Notes under the pieces: model-generated
Told to the model about the DNA's origin: nothing
Database searches by the model: none
The model's input: only the letters and a program-made list of their open reading frames with translations
Made by a program: the position numbers and the translations under genes
NCBI GenBank assembly: GCA_017453205.1
Contig: JAFTKO010000019.1
Coordinates: forward strand, 1-40,367
Source: Clostridia bacterium
GTDB lineage: Bacteria > Bacillota > Clostridia > Oscillospirales > CAG-272
Length of the DNA: 40,367 bases
Reading direction: 5' to 3'
Shown: positions 30,970 to 39,457 of the stretch, piece by piece
How the letters are laid out: every line of letters starts with the position of its first letter
Position numbering within the stretch: the stretch's first letter is position 1

Positions 30970-31968
30970 ATGAATATTCCATACACACATGAAAGCATCC
31001 GTCTGACGGGACGTTGGGACAAACGCGACCCCCATGCAGCCGTTGCCACCGCCACCGGCTCCTACATCGAGTTTGCCTTTGAGGGCAAAATGGCGCTGGC
31101 ACATTTTGACGTGTTTACCAATGCTATCCCGCACTTGCACCTTTGGGTTCAACTGGATGGTGGAGATATGATCGAGACCGCCATCGACAGCCATTTGCGC
31201 ATCGTCGCAAAGGAGAACGGCACACACATCTGCCGCATCATCTACAAGGGAGGTACCGAAAACGCACGCCGTTGGTATGCGCCGCTGACGGGAAAGGTAT
31301 CGTTTGTCGGTGTACAGACCGAAAAACCGATCCCGATCCCCGCCGACAGGCGCCCCGTCATCGAATTTGTAGGTGACTCGATCACCGAGGGTGTGTTGAT
31401 CGACACGGATTTTGCTTACGACTGCGAGATCACCTCCTACAACGATCAAGATCACCGCGCGTTCCAAGACGATGTATGCGCCACCTACGCTTGGCGCACC
31501 GCCGAGGCGCTGAATTTGCGTCCTGTGTTCATGGGCTACGGCGCGGTAGGAGTGACGCGTGCGGGCATGGGCAATGTTCCTGCGGCACCCAAGGCGTACC
31601 ATTTTAACTTTGAAGGGTCTCCCATCACACACGCCCCCTCCGACTATGTGATGATCAACCACGGTGCCAATGACCGCAAATATGTCAAAGAACCCGAGGT
31701 CTATTTAGAAAAGTACGCTGAGTTGCTCGACACTGTCCGCACATACAACCCCAATGCTACGATCATTTCTCTCTCGCCGTTTTGCGGTGCATTCCACACC
31801 GAGCTTGGCGAAATGATCGAGCGCTACAACAACAAGAACGGCTGTCACGTTTATTACATTGACTCCAACGGTTGGATTCCCGTCGAGCCGCTTCATCCCA
31901 TGCGTGACGGTCACGCCGCCGTTGCCGAGCATCTGATCCCTCTTTTAAAAGAGATCGTCACAAAATGA
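30970..31968 (+). CDS. SGNH/GDSL hydrolase, CE2-like two-domain esterase
   Basis: A 332-residue intracellular (no signal peptide) esterase. Residues 1-120 form a beta-sandwich domain, and the SGNH domain begins at IEFVGDSITEG (nucleophile Ser137). NHGANDRKY carries the Asn (about residue 234), and LHPMRDGH gives the catalytic His309. Where most relatives have Asp three residues before this His, here it is Glu306 (VEPLHP). Carbohydrate esterase family 2 enzymes combine the same two domains and can use a Ser-His dyad. It may deacetylate sugars. Its stop overlaps the thiN start by ATGA. Confidence 0.88.
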   Translation: MNIPYTHESIRLTGRWDKRDPHAAVATATGSYIEFAFEGKMALAHFDVFTNAIPHLHLWVQLDGGDMIETAIDSHLRIVAKENGTHICRIIYKGGTENARRWYAPLTGKVSFVGVQTEKPIPIPADRRPVIEFVGDSITEGVLIDTDFAYDCEITSYNDQDHRAFQDDVCATYAWRTAEALNLRPVFMGYGAVGVTRAGMGNVPAAPKAYHFNFEGSPITHAPSDYVMINHGANDRKYVKEPEVYLEKYAELLDTVRTYNPNATIISLSPFCGAFHTELGEMIERYNNKNGCHVYYIDSNGWIPVEPLHPMRDGHAAVAEHLIPLLKEIVTK

Positions 31969-32588
31969 AAGCATTTATTTATACGGGCGGGACAATCCGA
32001 AAAGAAAATATCACCGAGCGCCCTCAAAAAGGTGATCTGATCATCGCCGCAGACGCAGGACTTTTGAATGCGCAAAAATTCGGTTTGACACCCGATATTC
32101 TGCTTGGAGATTTTGACTCTTTGGGGGAGCCCGATGTGCCGCAGGAGACCGAACTCATCCGTGTCCCCGCCGAAAAGGATGACACCGACACACAGCTTGC
32201 AGTACGTGTCGCTTTGGAACGCGGAGCAAAAGAGATCGTGCTCATCGGCGGCTTGGAGGGACGGCTCGACCACACGCTTTCCTCGTTGGCGATCCTGGAG
32301 GATCTTGACAAAAAGCATATTCACGCACACTTTACCAGTGGGCAGAACCGCGCGCGCTTTTTACGAAACAACAGCACGTTGATCCCACGCGGCGGGTTCC
32401 GCTATCTCTCGCTCATCGCCGCGGACGAACAGGTCAAGGGCGTAACCGTGGAGGGTTGCAAATATCCGCTCAAAAAAGCCAAGCTTTCGCGTCTGTGCCA
32501 ATACGCCGTCTCCAACGAGTTGACCGGTAACTGTGCGCTGATCGACGTGCACCGCGGCGGGCTTTGGATCATCGAAAGCAACGATTAA
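31965..32588 (+). CDS. thiN: Thiamine diphosphokinase
   Basis: A 207-residue TPP-forming kinase (ThiN/TPK). Key motifs are LIIAADAGLLNAQKFGLTPDILLGDFDSL, the DDTD motif in EKDDTDTQLAVRVAL, LIGGLEGRLDHTLSSLAIL, and the C-terminal thiamine-binding domain with YLSLIAADEQVKGVTVEG and LSRLCQYAVSNEL. It converts thiamine to its diphosphate. Coupled by ATGA to the esterase gene; no TPP riboswitch was seen upstream. Confidence 0.94.
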   Translation: MKAFIYTGGTIRKENITERPQKGDLIIAADAGLLNAQKFGLTPDILLGDFDSLGEPDVPQETELIRVPAEKDDTDTQLAVRVALERGAKEIVLIGGLEGRLDHTLSSLAILEDLDKKHIHAHFTSGQNRARFLRNNSTLIPRGGFRYLSLIAADEQVKGVTVEGCKYPLKKAKLSRLCQYAVSNELTGNCALIDVHRGGLWIIESND

Positions 32589-32634
32589 TGACAGACTGTT
32601 GACAAAAGAATGAACAAAATGGGAGACATTGGAT

Positions 32635-33111
32635 ATGAGGCTTTATTTGAAACAACGCTTTTTTTCGTGGGGCGACAAGTTCTCGGTTTACGATGAGTAC
32701 GGAAACGATCGCTATTACGTACAAGGCGAGGTCTTTTCTTGGGGCAAAAAATTGCACCTATACGACCTCGCAGGCAATGAATTGGCATTCGTCCGCCAAA
32801 AGGTCTTTTCCTTTTTGCCCAAATATGAAATTTTGCGCGGTAACACGCCGTTTGCGGAGGTGGTAAAGGAATTTACTTTCTTTCGCCATGAATATTACAT
32901 CCGCGGGCTGGATTGGCGCGTACACGGCGATTTCTTTGACCATTCCTACGAGATCACCTCGGGGAACCATGTCATCGCCGCGGTCTCCAAACAATGGTTT
33001 ACCCTCGGAGACGCCTATGAGATCGATATCGCTCCCGATATTGATCCCGTCACCGCACTTTCTGTCATCTTGGTCATTGACGCTTGCATCGAAGCACAAA
33101 ACAACGGATGA
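32635..33111 (+). CDS. LURP-one/tubby-like protein (YxjI family)
   Basis: A 158-residue protein starting MRLYLKQRFFSWGDKFSVYDEYGNDRYYV (in outline). The repeated beta-hairpin pattern, FSWGDKF...YYVQGEVFSWGKKLHLYDLAGNELAFVRQKVFS, is the LURP-one/tubby-C fold. The ATG at 32635 follows a GGGAGA site; an upstream TTG is in frame but less likely. A phospholipid-scramblase-like or membrane-lipid role has been suggested for the fold but not shown in bacteria. Confidence 0.9.
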   Translation: MRLYLKQRFFSWGDKFSVYDEYGNDRYYVQGEVFSWGKKLHLYDLAGNELAFVRQKVFSFLPKYEILRGNTPFAEVVKEFTFFRHEYYIRGLDWRVHGDFFDHSYEITSGNHVIAAVSKQWFTLGDAYEIDIAPDIDPVTALSVILVIDACIEAQNNG

Positions 33112-33121
33112 ATATATAATG

Positions 33122-33155
33122 ATACGGCGGAACTTTTTGAAAAGCTCCGCCGTAT
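33122..33155. terminator. Hairpin between converging genes
   Basis: ATACGGCGGA (33122-33131) pairs perfectly with TCCGCCGTAT (33146-33155), with an inner CTTTT/AAAAG stem. Placement between two convergent stops supports a shared terminator, though flanking T runs are short. Confidence 0.7.
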
Positions 33156-33162
33156 TCTTAAT

Positions 33163-34431
33163 TCATTTGATTTTTCTGCATTCGATGTAATAGCGTTTGT
33201 CGGCGGCGTGTCCCATGGAGAAGGTTTTACGGGGAAGCGCGCCGTCGAAAAGGACGGTGCGAAAGAGGTCGCTTTTGCCCATACCGTCAAAGAGGAATCC
33301 GACCGCGTCAGAGGCGTTGACGAGGGAACGAAGTGAATCCTCGCCGTGGATATAGTCGACCGTGACCTCGGGGTGACGGTGGGTATAATCCGTAAGAAAA
33401 GCTTGGAGCGTTCCCACGGTAAGTTGCAATGCGGGATGCGGAACAGTCAGATCAAACTCGTCGTTTTTGGTAATACAATGCAATACTTGCGGTGCCGCAT
33501 TGCCGGACAGGGATGCTGTGTAGACTTTCAATTCCTCCAAAAGCGCCTCGGGATCGCAGCCGAACACCACACGGTAAATCGGCTCAAATTGCAGAGCATC
33601 ATCGTGCAAATTCACAATCTCGGTCAACGCATAGCGTGCGGGATGCGCCTTTGCGGCTTCTTCGCCAATGGCTTCTTTGACCTGTTCGTAGACCGCCTTT
33701 GCGGTGGCGAGCGAGTGGTTTCCGTCCCCCACGGCAAACAACAACGGTGACAAAGCACCGTCACCGTAGCGTTCTTTCATCGCGGAGGGTGTTGCCAGAG
33801 AGGCAAGTGACTCCAGCACGGCGTCCTGTTCCTTTTTGGTCATGAGATGGGCACAAACGTGTCCCCCGCCCTGCATCAAATCAAAGTCATATAACGGCTC
33901 ACGTGTCTCACAAGCGGCAACCGTCGGTTCAATGACCGTGCGCACGGGATCATCGATGAGCAACATGACGTGCGGCAGCTCCAAAGACGCGTCGCGTCGG
34001 ATCGCCACACGGGGTGGGATGCGTTCCAGCACAGTCCCCTCGGTGGCACGGATCAGCGACGTCGCTCCCTTGCGGTAGTCGTAGCACTCAAGGTCGACCG
34101 CGCCGATGATGCCGCGACGCACCGTGCCGTCGGACTGCGTGCGGGAAAGACAGATCATGGCATCGGGATAGCCCTTGAGCGTGTCGGCAAGACGGCATTC
34201 CATTTCTCGGTTAATCGCACCGATACGCATCTCTGTCTCCGAAAGATAAACCTCGGGCAGGATCATGCCCAGCGTCGAGGGCGCATCCCCCACGGTGCTT
34301 TTTACCGCCTCCCAATATTGCGGCTCACTGGTGTATTGGTCACATGCGACCACTGCCCAACGCGTACCGTCAACCTTTGTAAAATCGGGCAGAAGAATTT
34401 CCGCCGTACCAAATCCAATCTCGTTTTTCAT
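33163..34431 (-). CDS. DUF1015 family protein
   Basis: A 422-residue protein starting MKNEIGFGTAEILLPDF (ATG 34431; GGGGAGG 7 bases upstream); the longer frame adds an unrelated leader that overlaps the phosphodiesterase end. Family hallmarks are RWAVVACDQYTSEPQYW, LLFAVGDGNHSLATAKAVYE and HPARYALTEIVNLHDDAL. DUF1015 genes are widespread in Clostridia; the biochemical activity is unknown, though neighbouring serine-biosynthesis genes in other genomes have led to proposals there. Not next to such genes here. Confidence 0.93.
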   Translation of the reverse strand: MKNEIGFGTAEILLPDFTKVDGTRWAVVACDQYTSEPQYWEAVKSTVGDAPSTLGMILPEVYLSETEMRIGAINREMECRLADTLKGYPDAMICLSRTQSDGTVRRGIIGAVDLECYDYRKGATSLIRATEGTVLERIPPRVAIRRDASLELPHVMLLIDDPVRTVIEPTVAACETREPLYDFDLMQGGGHVCAHLMTKKEQDAVLESLASLATPSAMKERYGDGALSPLLFAVGDGNHSLATAKAVYEQVKEAIGEEAAKAHPARYALTEIVNLHDDALQFEPIYRVVFGCDPEALLEELKVYTASLSGNAAPQVLHCITKNDEFDLTVPHPALQLTVGTLQAFLTDYTHRHPEVTVDYIHGEDSLRSLVNASDAVGFLFDGMGKSDLFRTVLFDGALPRKTFSMGHAADKRYYIECRKIK

Positions 34432-34462
34432 AAAAGCCTCCCCGAAAATGTACCTATACCAA

Positions 34463-35227
34463 TTAAAATTCGATCCGTCGAAGCGTTTTGACCTTTGTAT
34501 CTTCGAGCTCAAAGATCACCCCATTTGCACGAATGTCACCGTCGGCAACGTGAAAATGCACGGGCATAAATGTACGGAGTTTTTCTAACACCTGTTCTTT
34601 TGCCGTCCCGAGAATCCCGTTTTGAGGACCGCACATACCGAGGTCGGTCACGTATCCCGAGCCTTGCGGCAAGATCTGTGTATCGGCAGTGGGAACATGC
34701 GTATGCGTACCGAACATAACCGCGATGCGTCCGTCAAAATAATGTGCCATCGCCAGCTTTTCGCTGGTCGCCTCGGCATGAATGTCCATCACGGCAAAAT
34801 CGTAGCCCCCGCGCTCACGCTCCAAGATACGGTCGACCGTATCAAAAGGGCTGGCAAGCGGGTCCATATACACCCGACCGCACACATTGATGCAAAGGAG
34901 CTTCCAACCGTCCACACAAACCACCGTGTACCCGTTTCCCGGTGCCTCCGGCGGGTAATTGGCGGGACGGATGATCCTTGTCGCGTTTTCCAAAGCATCA
35001 TATATATCGCGCTTGCCGTAGGTGTGGTTACCGAGCGTGATCAGATCTACGCCCGTGTCCAACAGCGCCGCCGCGTCACGTGCGCAAATGCCGCGGATAT
35101 CGGAGGTGTTCTCGCCGTTTGCAATGACAAAATCGATCTTTTCGCGTTTTCTCAAATTCCACAAATGCGCCTGTAAATAGTCCACCGTCTGCGTTCCGAC
35201 AATATCTCCCAGCGCCAAAATTCGCAT
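34463..35227 (-). CDS. ymdB: YmdB family metallophosphoesterase
   Basis: A 254-residue member of the TIGR00282/YmdB family, cyclic-nucleotide phosphodiesterases that influence sporulation and biofilm decisions in Bacillus. Metal ligands: GDIVG (Asp8), ANGENT (Glu39, Asn40), TLGNHTY (Asn67, His68), DIHAEATSEK (His150 region), FGTHTHVPTAD (His175/His177 region). The DxH-type motif is replaced by GDIVG, as is usual in this family. It is expressed from its own promoter and followed 31 bp later by the DUF1015 gene. Confidence 0.93.
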   Translation of the reverse strand: MRILALGDIVGTQTVDYLQAHLWNLRKREKIDFVIANGENTSDIRGICARDAAALLDTGVDLITLGNHTYGKRDIYDALENATRIIRPANYPPEAPGNGYTVVCVDGWKLLCINVCGRVYMDPLASPFDTVDRILERERGGYDFAVMDIHAEATSEKLAMAHYFDGRIAVMFGTHTHVPTADTQILPQGSGYVTDLGMCGPQNGILGTAKEQVLEKLRTFMPVHFHVADGDIRANGVIFELEDTKVKTLRRIEF

Positions 35228-35269
35228 GTTTTCCGTATCCTCTGTTTCTAATTGGATTTATCATTTAAT

Positions 35270-35298
35270 ATCTTATCATATTTTCATCAAAAAGTCAA
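35270..35298 (-). promoter_or_regulatory. Promoter of the ymdB-DUF1015 operon
   Basis: Minus strand TTGACT (35293-35298), 17-base spacer, TAAGAT (35270-35275). Confidence 0.7.
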
Positions 35299-35351
35299 GA
35301 ACAACCTGCTTTAATAACACGGCAACAGCATTTACTATTAGAGTGTTTTTT

Positions 35352-35421
35352 GTGGGGAACTTTTGAGAAAAGTAAACATGGCAAGCCATGTTGTAAGCGG
35401 CAAAGCCGCCTCGTTCCCCAC
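35352..35421. repeat. Cloverleaf-like multi-hairpin element
   Basis: An outer 9-bp stem GTGGGGAAC (35352-35360) / GTTCCCCAC (35413-35421) encloses three perfect hairpins in turn: CTTTT/AAAAG (35360-35372), ACATGGC/GCCATGT (35376-35391) and GCGGC/GCCGC (35397-35409). No gene lies in this 295-bp spacer (35228-35522). The remaining sequence has a 10-bp direct repeat (35461 and 35501) and a GCTATT/AATAGC inverted repeat (35517-35534) that overlaps the ddl stop. Confidence 0.75.
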
Positions 35422-35522
35422 ACCCCTCAAAACCTTCAACGCATTTTATATCTTGGCATCATGGGAATGTCAGCGCCTCTGTCGATAGTTTTCTGACGGT
35501 ATGGGAATGTTTGTTCGCTATT

Positions 35523-36569
35523 CTAAACAATAGCTCCCGCATTCCCACGGACGATCCGCTCGCAAAGCTCGTTGTAGGAGATCCCCACGGTGGATGCCGC
35601 CATGGGAAGGAGGCTGGTGGGGGTCATACCGGGAAGAGAATTGGCTTCCAAACACCAAAGCTGCTCATTGGCATCCAGCAAAAAATCAAAACGGGCATAA
35701 TCACGCAAACGGAGCGCGTCAAACCCAAGCTTGGTCAATCTTGCGGCTTCGGCAACGACTTGATCCGAAACAGGCGCGGGGCAGATCTCGCGCGTGGTAC
35801 CTTGGTACTTGTTTTTGTAGTCGTAAAAACCTTCATGCGGGATGATCTCAACAAGAGGAAGTGTTTTCCCGTGCAAAATTCCAACGGTCAGCTCACGTCC
35901 GACGATCTTTTTCTCAACAATCACGCGGTCGCACCAACGTGCGGCTTCTTCAAGCGCTTGGTCGAGCTCTTCGGAGGTTTCAACGATCGACACCCCGACG
36001 CTCGAACCGCAGTCGCAGGGCTTGACCACGCACGGAATACCGATCTTCTCCTCCAACTCGGCGCGTGAGCCGTTGTGGATATCAAAGGCGATCCACGCGG
36101 GCGTAGGGATGCCCACGGCACAAAAAAGCTGCTTTGAGATTTCCTTATCCATGGCAAGCAAGCTGCCGACGTAACCCGAACCCGTATAGGAGATGCCGTG
36201 GGTGTCCAGTGTGGCTTGCAGTTGTCCGTTCTCACCCATGGACCCATGCAAGGCGATGAACACCTTATCCGCCATGGCACAAAGCTTTAACACATTGGCT
36301 CCGATCAGTGCATCTCCGTTTCCCGTGCGTTCACGAAGCGCGTCAAGATCGGGAACCGTCTCCGAGACCGTATATGCATCCAGCCCCTCAGAGCGAAAAA
36401 GCGTGTCGGGATCGGCAGGCAGATCGTGCAATCCCTCGTAAACATCCAGTAACAGCACGCGGTGACCGTTTTGCATCAGCGCGTTGGCAATCAAGCTGCC
36501 CGAGGTCAGCGAGACATCACGCTCGGGCGAAAATCCGCCCGCAAGAACTACGATTTTCAAATCATTCAA
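35523..36569 (-). CDS. ddl: D-alanine--D-alanine ligase
   Basis: A 348-residue ATP-grasp ligase making the D-Ala-D-Ala dipeptide for peptidoglycan. Motifs: VVLAGGFSPERDVSLTSG near the start (the Glu-Arg-Asp-Val-Ser loop), ALHGSMGENGQLQATLD, YTGSGYVGSLLAMDKEISK, GIPCVVKPCDCGSSVGVSI (ATP-binding loop), and the end ARFDFLLDANEQLWCLEANSLPGMTPTSLLP with the Mg-ligand Asn/Glu. Complete at both ends. The ATG is 24 bp downstream of prmC on the same strand, so both are probably co-transcribed. Confidence 0.96.
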   Translation of the reverse strand: MNDLKIVVLAGGFSPERDVSLTSGSLIANALMQNGHRVLLLDVYEGLHDLPADPDTLFRSEGLDAYTVSETVPDLDALRERTGNGDALIGANVLKLCAMADKVFIALHGSMGENGQLQATLDTHGISYTGSGYVGSLLAMDKEISKQLFCAVGIPTPAWIAFDIHNGSRAELEEKIGIPCVVKPCDCGSSVGVSIVETSEELDQALEEAARWCDRVIVEKKIVGRELTVGILHGKTLPLVEIIPHEGFYDYKNKYQGTTREICPAPVSDQVVAEAARLTKLGFDALRLRDYARFDFLLDANEQLWCLEANSLPGMTPTSLLPMAASTVGISYNELCERIVRGNAGAIV

Positions 36570-36593
36570 CCTCTTTTCGGTTTTTATTTCAGA

Positions 36594-37439
36594 TTATGTT
36601 TGGCAGGAAGAAAATGTGCGTTTTTTCAGCAACACCACGCGATCATTCCCACCGTAATCCTTGATAACGCGGCAATCGTCAAAACCCGCGGCGACACCGA
36701 TCTCTCGCACGGCATCGGCTTGGTCGTAGCCGATCTCAAACAGGAAAAATCCACCCGCTTTCAGATGCGCCGCCTGTTGCTCCACGATACGGCGATAAAA
36801 GATCAACCCGTCATCGCCGCCATCAAGCGCTACGCGCGGCTCGGCATCCAATTCGGGCGCCAAGCCTGCGAGATCGCGCTCGGGAATGTACGGAGGATTG
36901 GAAAGAATCGCATCAAACAGCACGCCATCGGGGAGACAGTGGGGCGTCAGCACGTCGGCACAAAGCGGAGCAAAGCGCTGACGCGCGCCGTTACGGACGG
37001 CATTGCGCTCGGCAAGTGCCAGTGTGTCGGGAAACTTTTCCACCGCCAACGCTTGGGTATCGGGACGCTCGGCAAGCACCGAGACCGCGATACATCCACT
37101 CCCCGTGCAAAGATCGGCAAAATACGCCCCCCGGGGCAAAAGCTTGATCGCTTCCTCCACCAAAATCTCGGTATCCGAACGCGGGATCAAACAGTCGGGG
37201 GATACCTCGTAGCTTTGGCGGTAAAATTGCCATTCGCCAAGCAAATATTGCAAGGGATAGCGCGCCGTGCGCCGCTCCGCAGCCTCCGCAAGGGCGGGTT
37301 TGTCATAGTCCCGCGCCGCTCCCAATCGCACCTCCTCGGCACGCACACCGCAAAAATGCTCGATCAAGAGCGCCGCGTCCCATTCCGCGCTCTCAATGCC
37401 CGCTTGTGTCAACCTTGCGCAAAGCTCCCGATAGGTCAC
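36594..37439 (-). CDS. prmC: Release factor glutamine methyltransferase
   Basis: A 281-residue PrmC/HemK, which N5-methylates the GGQ glutamine of release factors 1 and 2. The start is GTG 37439, with a G-rich site upstream. A helical N-terminal domain is followed by PLQYLLGEWQFYRQSYEVSPDCLIPRSDTEILVE, the SAM loop DLCTGSGCIAVSVLAE and the catalytic NPPYIPERDL. No prfA lies next to it in the window. Leads the ddl operon. Confidence 0.95.
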   Translation of the reverse strand: MTYRELCARLTQAGIESAEWDAALLIEHFCGVRAEEVRLGAARDYDKPALAEAAERRTARYPLQYLLGEWQFYRQSYEVSPDCLIPRSDTEILVEEAIKLLPRGAYFADLCTGSGCIAVSVLAERPDTQALAVEKFPDTLALAERNAVRNGARQRFAPLCADVLTPHCLPDGVLFDAILSNPPYIPERDLAGLAPELDAEPRVALDGGDDGLIFYRRIVEQQAAHLKAGGFFLFEIGYDQADAVREIGVAAGFDDCRVIKDYGGNDRVVLLKKRTFSSCQT

Positions 37440-37551
37440 GGTTCGCCCCCCTTTTCCATCTCAATTTTCATTTTCTACCGTATATCTTAACACAAAAGCG
37501 GCAAAAAGGAAAGACTTTTTGAAAAAAAATAAAAAAATTTTGCTTTTCCTC

Positions 37552-37579
37552 TTGAAATTTTCAAAAAAAATGGTATACT
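37552..37579 (+). promoter_or_regulatory. Promoter of the small membrane protein gene
   Basis: TTGAAA (37552-37557), 16-base spacer, TATACT (37574-37579). Confidence 0.6.
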
Positions 37580-37627
37580 GTAATTAAGTATCGTTCTATG
37601 TATGTTTTTGAAAGGAGCAAAAGCCCT

Positions 37628-37924
37628 ATGGAAAATCAAAATATCGTTGTTGTAAAAAAGAAAAGCACGTTTTGGACAGTGGTAAAGGTCCTGCTTGTTG
37701 TGGGCGCCGTCTGCCTGATTGCCGCAAAGATCTATCAAAAGTTCTTTAAGAAAAAGGAGACCGAGGCTTTGGAAGAAGCCGACGATCTGTCCGCACTCGA
37801 TATCGCGGAGAACTGCTGTGATGAGGAAGCCGCAGTCGAGGAAACGGCATTTGAGGTTCCCGCCGAGGCTGTCATCGCAAACGCCGAGGACATGGAAGTC
37901 ACCGCCGATACGGCAGAAGTGTAA
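37628..37924 (+). CDS. Small single-pass membrane protein with acidic tail
   Basis: A 98-residue protein from ATG 37628 (AAAGGAG about 10 bases upstream). A short basic N-terminus (VVVKKKSTFWTVVK) leads into one membrane helix (about residues 15-34), a Lys-rich patch (KKKE) and a strongly acidic, Ala/Glu-rich tail including ENCCDEE. It looks like a generic clostridial membrane-anchored protein; no family is recognised. It is followed by a terminator. Confidence 0.75.
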   Translation: MENQNIVVVKKKSTFWTVVKVLLVVGAVCLIAAKIYQKFFKKKETEALEEADDLSALDIAENCCDEEAAVEETAFEVPAEAVIANAEDMEVTADTAEV

Positions 37925-37936
37925 TGTTGATCATTC

Positions 37937-37974
37937 AAAACGGCTTCCCGTTTTGCGCGGGCAAGCCGTTTTTT
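37937..37974 (+). terminator. Terminator upstream of rbfA
   Basis: AAAACGGCTT (37937-37946) pairs with AAGCCGTTTT (37963-37972), with an inner CCG/CGG stem, and runs into six T's. Confidence 0.85.
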
Positions 37975-38011
37975 GCGTTACCGATTTTATCAAAAGGAGA
38001 GTGTACCCCCA

Positions 38012-38404
38012 ATGGCAAAATACAGAAGAGGCAGAATTAACGAGGAGATCCAAAAGGAAATGTCCTCAATTTTGCGCCGCGTAAAGGATCCCCGCGTCAG
38101 TGATGCGTTCATCAGCATCACCGCCGCCGACTGCACCGCCGATCTCAAATATGCAAAAATCTACTATTCCGCTCTGCAAGGCGACGCCAAGGAGGTCGCC
38201 GCGGGGCTCAAAGCCGCCAACGGTTTTATCCGTCGGGAGCTGGCACGTTCGCTCAATCTGCGCATGACACCCGAATTGACTTTTATCGCCGATACCTCGA
38301 TCTCCTACGGCGCGCACATTTCCTCGATCTTAGAAGGCTTGGAGATCAGCCCCGAGGAAGAGGACGAAGAAACCCTCGACAAGGACGGCGAAAGCAATGA
38401 CTGA
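38012..38404 (+). CDS. rbfA: Ribosome-binding factor A
   Basis: A 130-residue RbfA, which helps mature the 30S subunit. It starts MAKYRRGRINEEIQKEMSSI (ATG 38012; AAGGAG upstream) and shows the KH-like fold with RVKDPRVSDAFISITAADCT, DLKYAKIYYSAL and a FIRRELARSLNLRMTPELTF stretch. An acidic C-terminal tail follows. It lies upstream of an NrnA gene, the usual Firmicutes order, and its stop overlaps the nrnA start by 8 bp. No infB is adjacent in this window. Confidence 0.95.
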   Translation: MAKYRRGRINEEIQKEMSSILRRVKDPRVSDAFISITAADCTADLKYAKIYYSALQGDAKEVAAGLKAANGFIRRELARSLNLRMTPELTFIADTSISYGAHISSILEGLEISPEEEDEETLDKDGESND

Positions 38405-39386
38405 TTTTACCCCTTTGAGCTTTGAAGAAGTCATTGACCGTCTCTCCCCCGCCGCCGACACATTGATCCTCTTTCACCGCAATCCCGATGCCGACGCTGT
38501 GGGCTCGGCATTCGCCATGAAGCAGGTGCTTGCCGACCTCGGTTCTCGCGCTTGGTGCGTCTGCTCCGATGAGGTCCCCGCGCGTCTGCGCTTTTTGACC
38601 GACGGAGAACAGGAGAGCGTCCTCCCCGTGTCGATCCCAGCGGATTTTGAGGTGACACGTATCGTCAGCGTAGACACCGCCTCCCCCGCACAGCTCGGAA
38701 ATTTATATGAGCTTTATAAGGATAGGATCGATCTTATGGTCGATCACCACGGCATGGGCGAGCCCTACGCTCACCACTATATCCGTCCCGACGCCGCCGC
38801 GACCGGCGAGATCATGTTTGATCTCGTCAAACAGCTTGCCACCGAGGAGCGCGTGGTCATCACCGATGCTCTTTGCACCGATCTTTACGCTGCCATCAGC
38901 GCGGACACGGGTGGGTTCCGTTTTTCCAACGTGACCTCCGACACGCATCTGCGCGCCGCAGAGCTGTTGGCAAGCGGTATCGACTGCGCCGAGATCAACC
39001 ATCGGCTGTTCGACTGTAAAACGCAGGAACAGTTGCGCGCGCAAGCCGCAGGAATTTCCAATCTTCATCTGTTTGCCGACGGCAAGATCGCGGTGGTGAC
39101 CTTCCCCTATGCGCTCAAAGCCGCATTGGGGCTTTCCGATGAGCATTTGGACAATCTTGTCGATGTGGCGCGATCGCTGATCGGCGTTGAAATCGCAATC
39201 TCGATCCGTCAGCCCAAAGCCGAAGGCTTGTTCCGGGCGTCGGTACGCGCGTCCTGTGACTATGACGTTGCCGCGCTTTGTGCCAAATTCGGCGGCGGCG
39301 GACACAAACGCGCCGCAGGCTGTACCATCATCGCCGCGGACATGGACGACGCCATGCAAAAAATCACGTCCGAAATAAAAATTTGA
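38397..39386 (+). CDS. nrnA: DHH family phosphoesterase (NrnA type)
   Basis: A 329-residue bifunctional oligoribonuclease/pAp phosphatase-like enzyme. The DHH domain shows FHRNPDADAVGSAFAM (metal ligands), VDHHGMGEPYA (the DHH motif) and a SADTGGFRFSN loop; the C-terminal DHHA1 domain ends with KFGGGGHKRAAGCT. It degrades nano-RNAs and pAp. Translation is coupled to rbfA by the 8-bp overlap. Downstream is a hairpin that doubles as the spoIIR ribosome-site region. Confidence 0.94.
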   Translation: MTDFTPLSFEEVIDRLSPAADTLILFHRNPDADAVGSAFAMKQVLADLGSRAWCVCSDEVPARLRFLTDGEQESVLPVSIPADFEVTRIVSVDTASPAQLGNLYELYKDRIDLMVDHHGMGEPYAHHYIRPDAAATGEIMFDLVKQLATEERVVITDALCTDLYAAISADTGGFRFSNVTSDTHLRAAELLASGIDCAEINHRLFDCKTQEQLRAQAAGISNLHLFADGKIAVVTFPYALKAALGLSDEHLDNLVDVARSLIGVEIAISIRQPKAEGLFRASVRASCDYDVAALCAKFGGGGHKRAAGCTIIAADMDDAMQKITSEIKI

Positions 39387-39402
39387 TTTTTTTGAATAAA
39401 AC

Positions 39403-39457
39403 TCCTCCCGCACGGTAATGCTGATAGCATCACAAACCGAAAGGGAGGATTTTTATT
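39403..39457 (+). terminator. Terminator hairpin overlapping the spoIIR ribosome site
   Basis: TCCTCCC (39403-39409) pairs perfectly with GGGAGGA (39443-39449), which is immediately followed by TTTTTATT. Inside are GGT/ACC and ATGCT/AGCAT stems. GGGAGG is also the Shine-Dalgarno site for the spoIIR ATG at 39458, so the structure both ends nrnA transcripts and can mask the ribosome site. Confidence 0.8.

Noticed and set aside
35461-35510. Direct repeat ATGGGAATGT, 40 bp apart
   Set aside because: Ten bases in two copies, without a third copy or link to a promoter; recorded but not enough for a feature.
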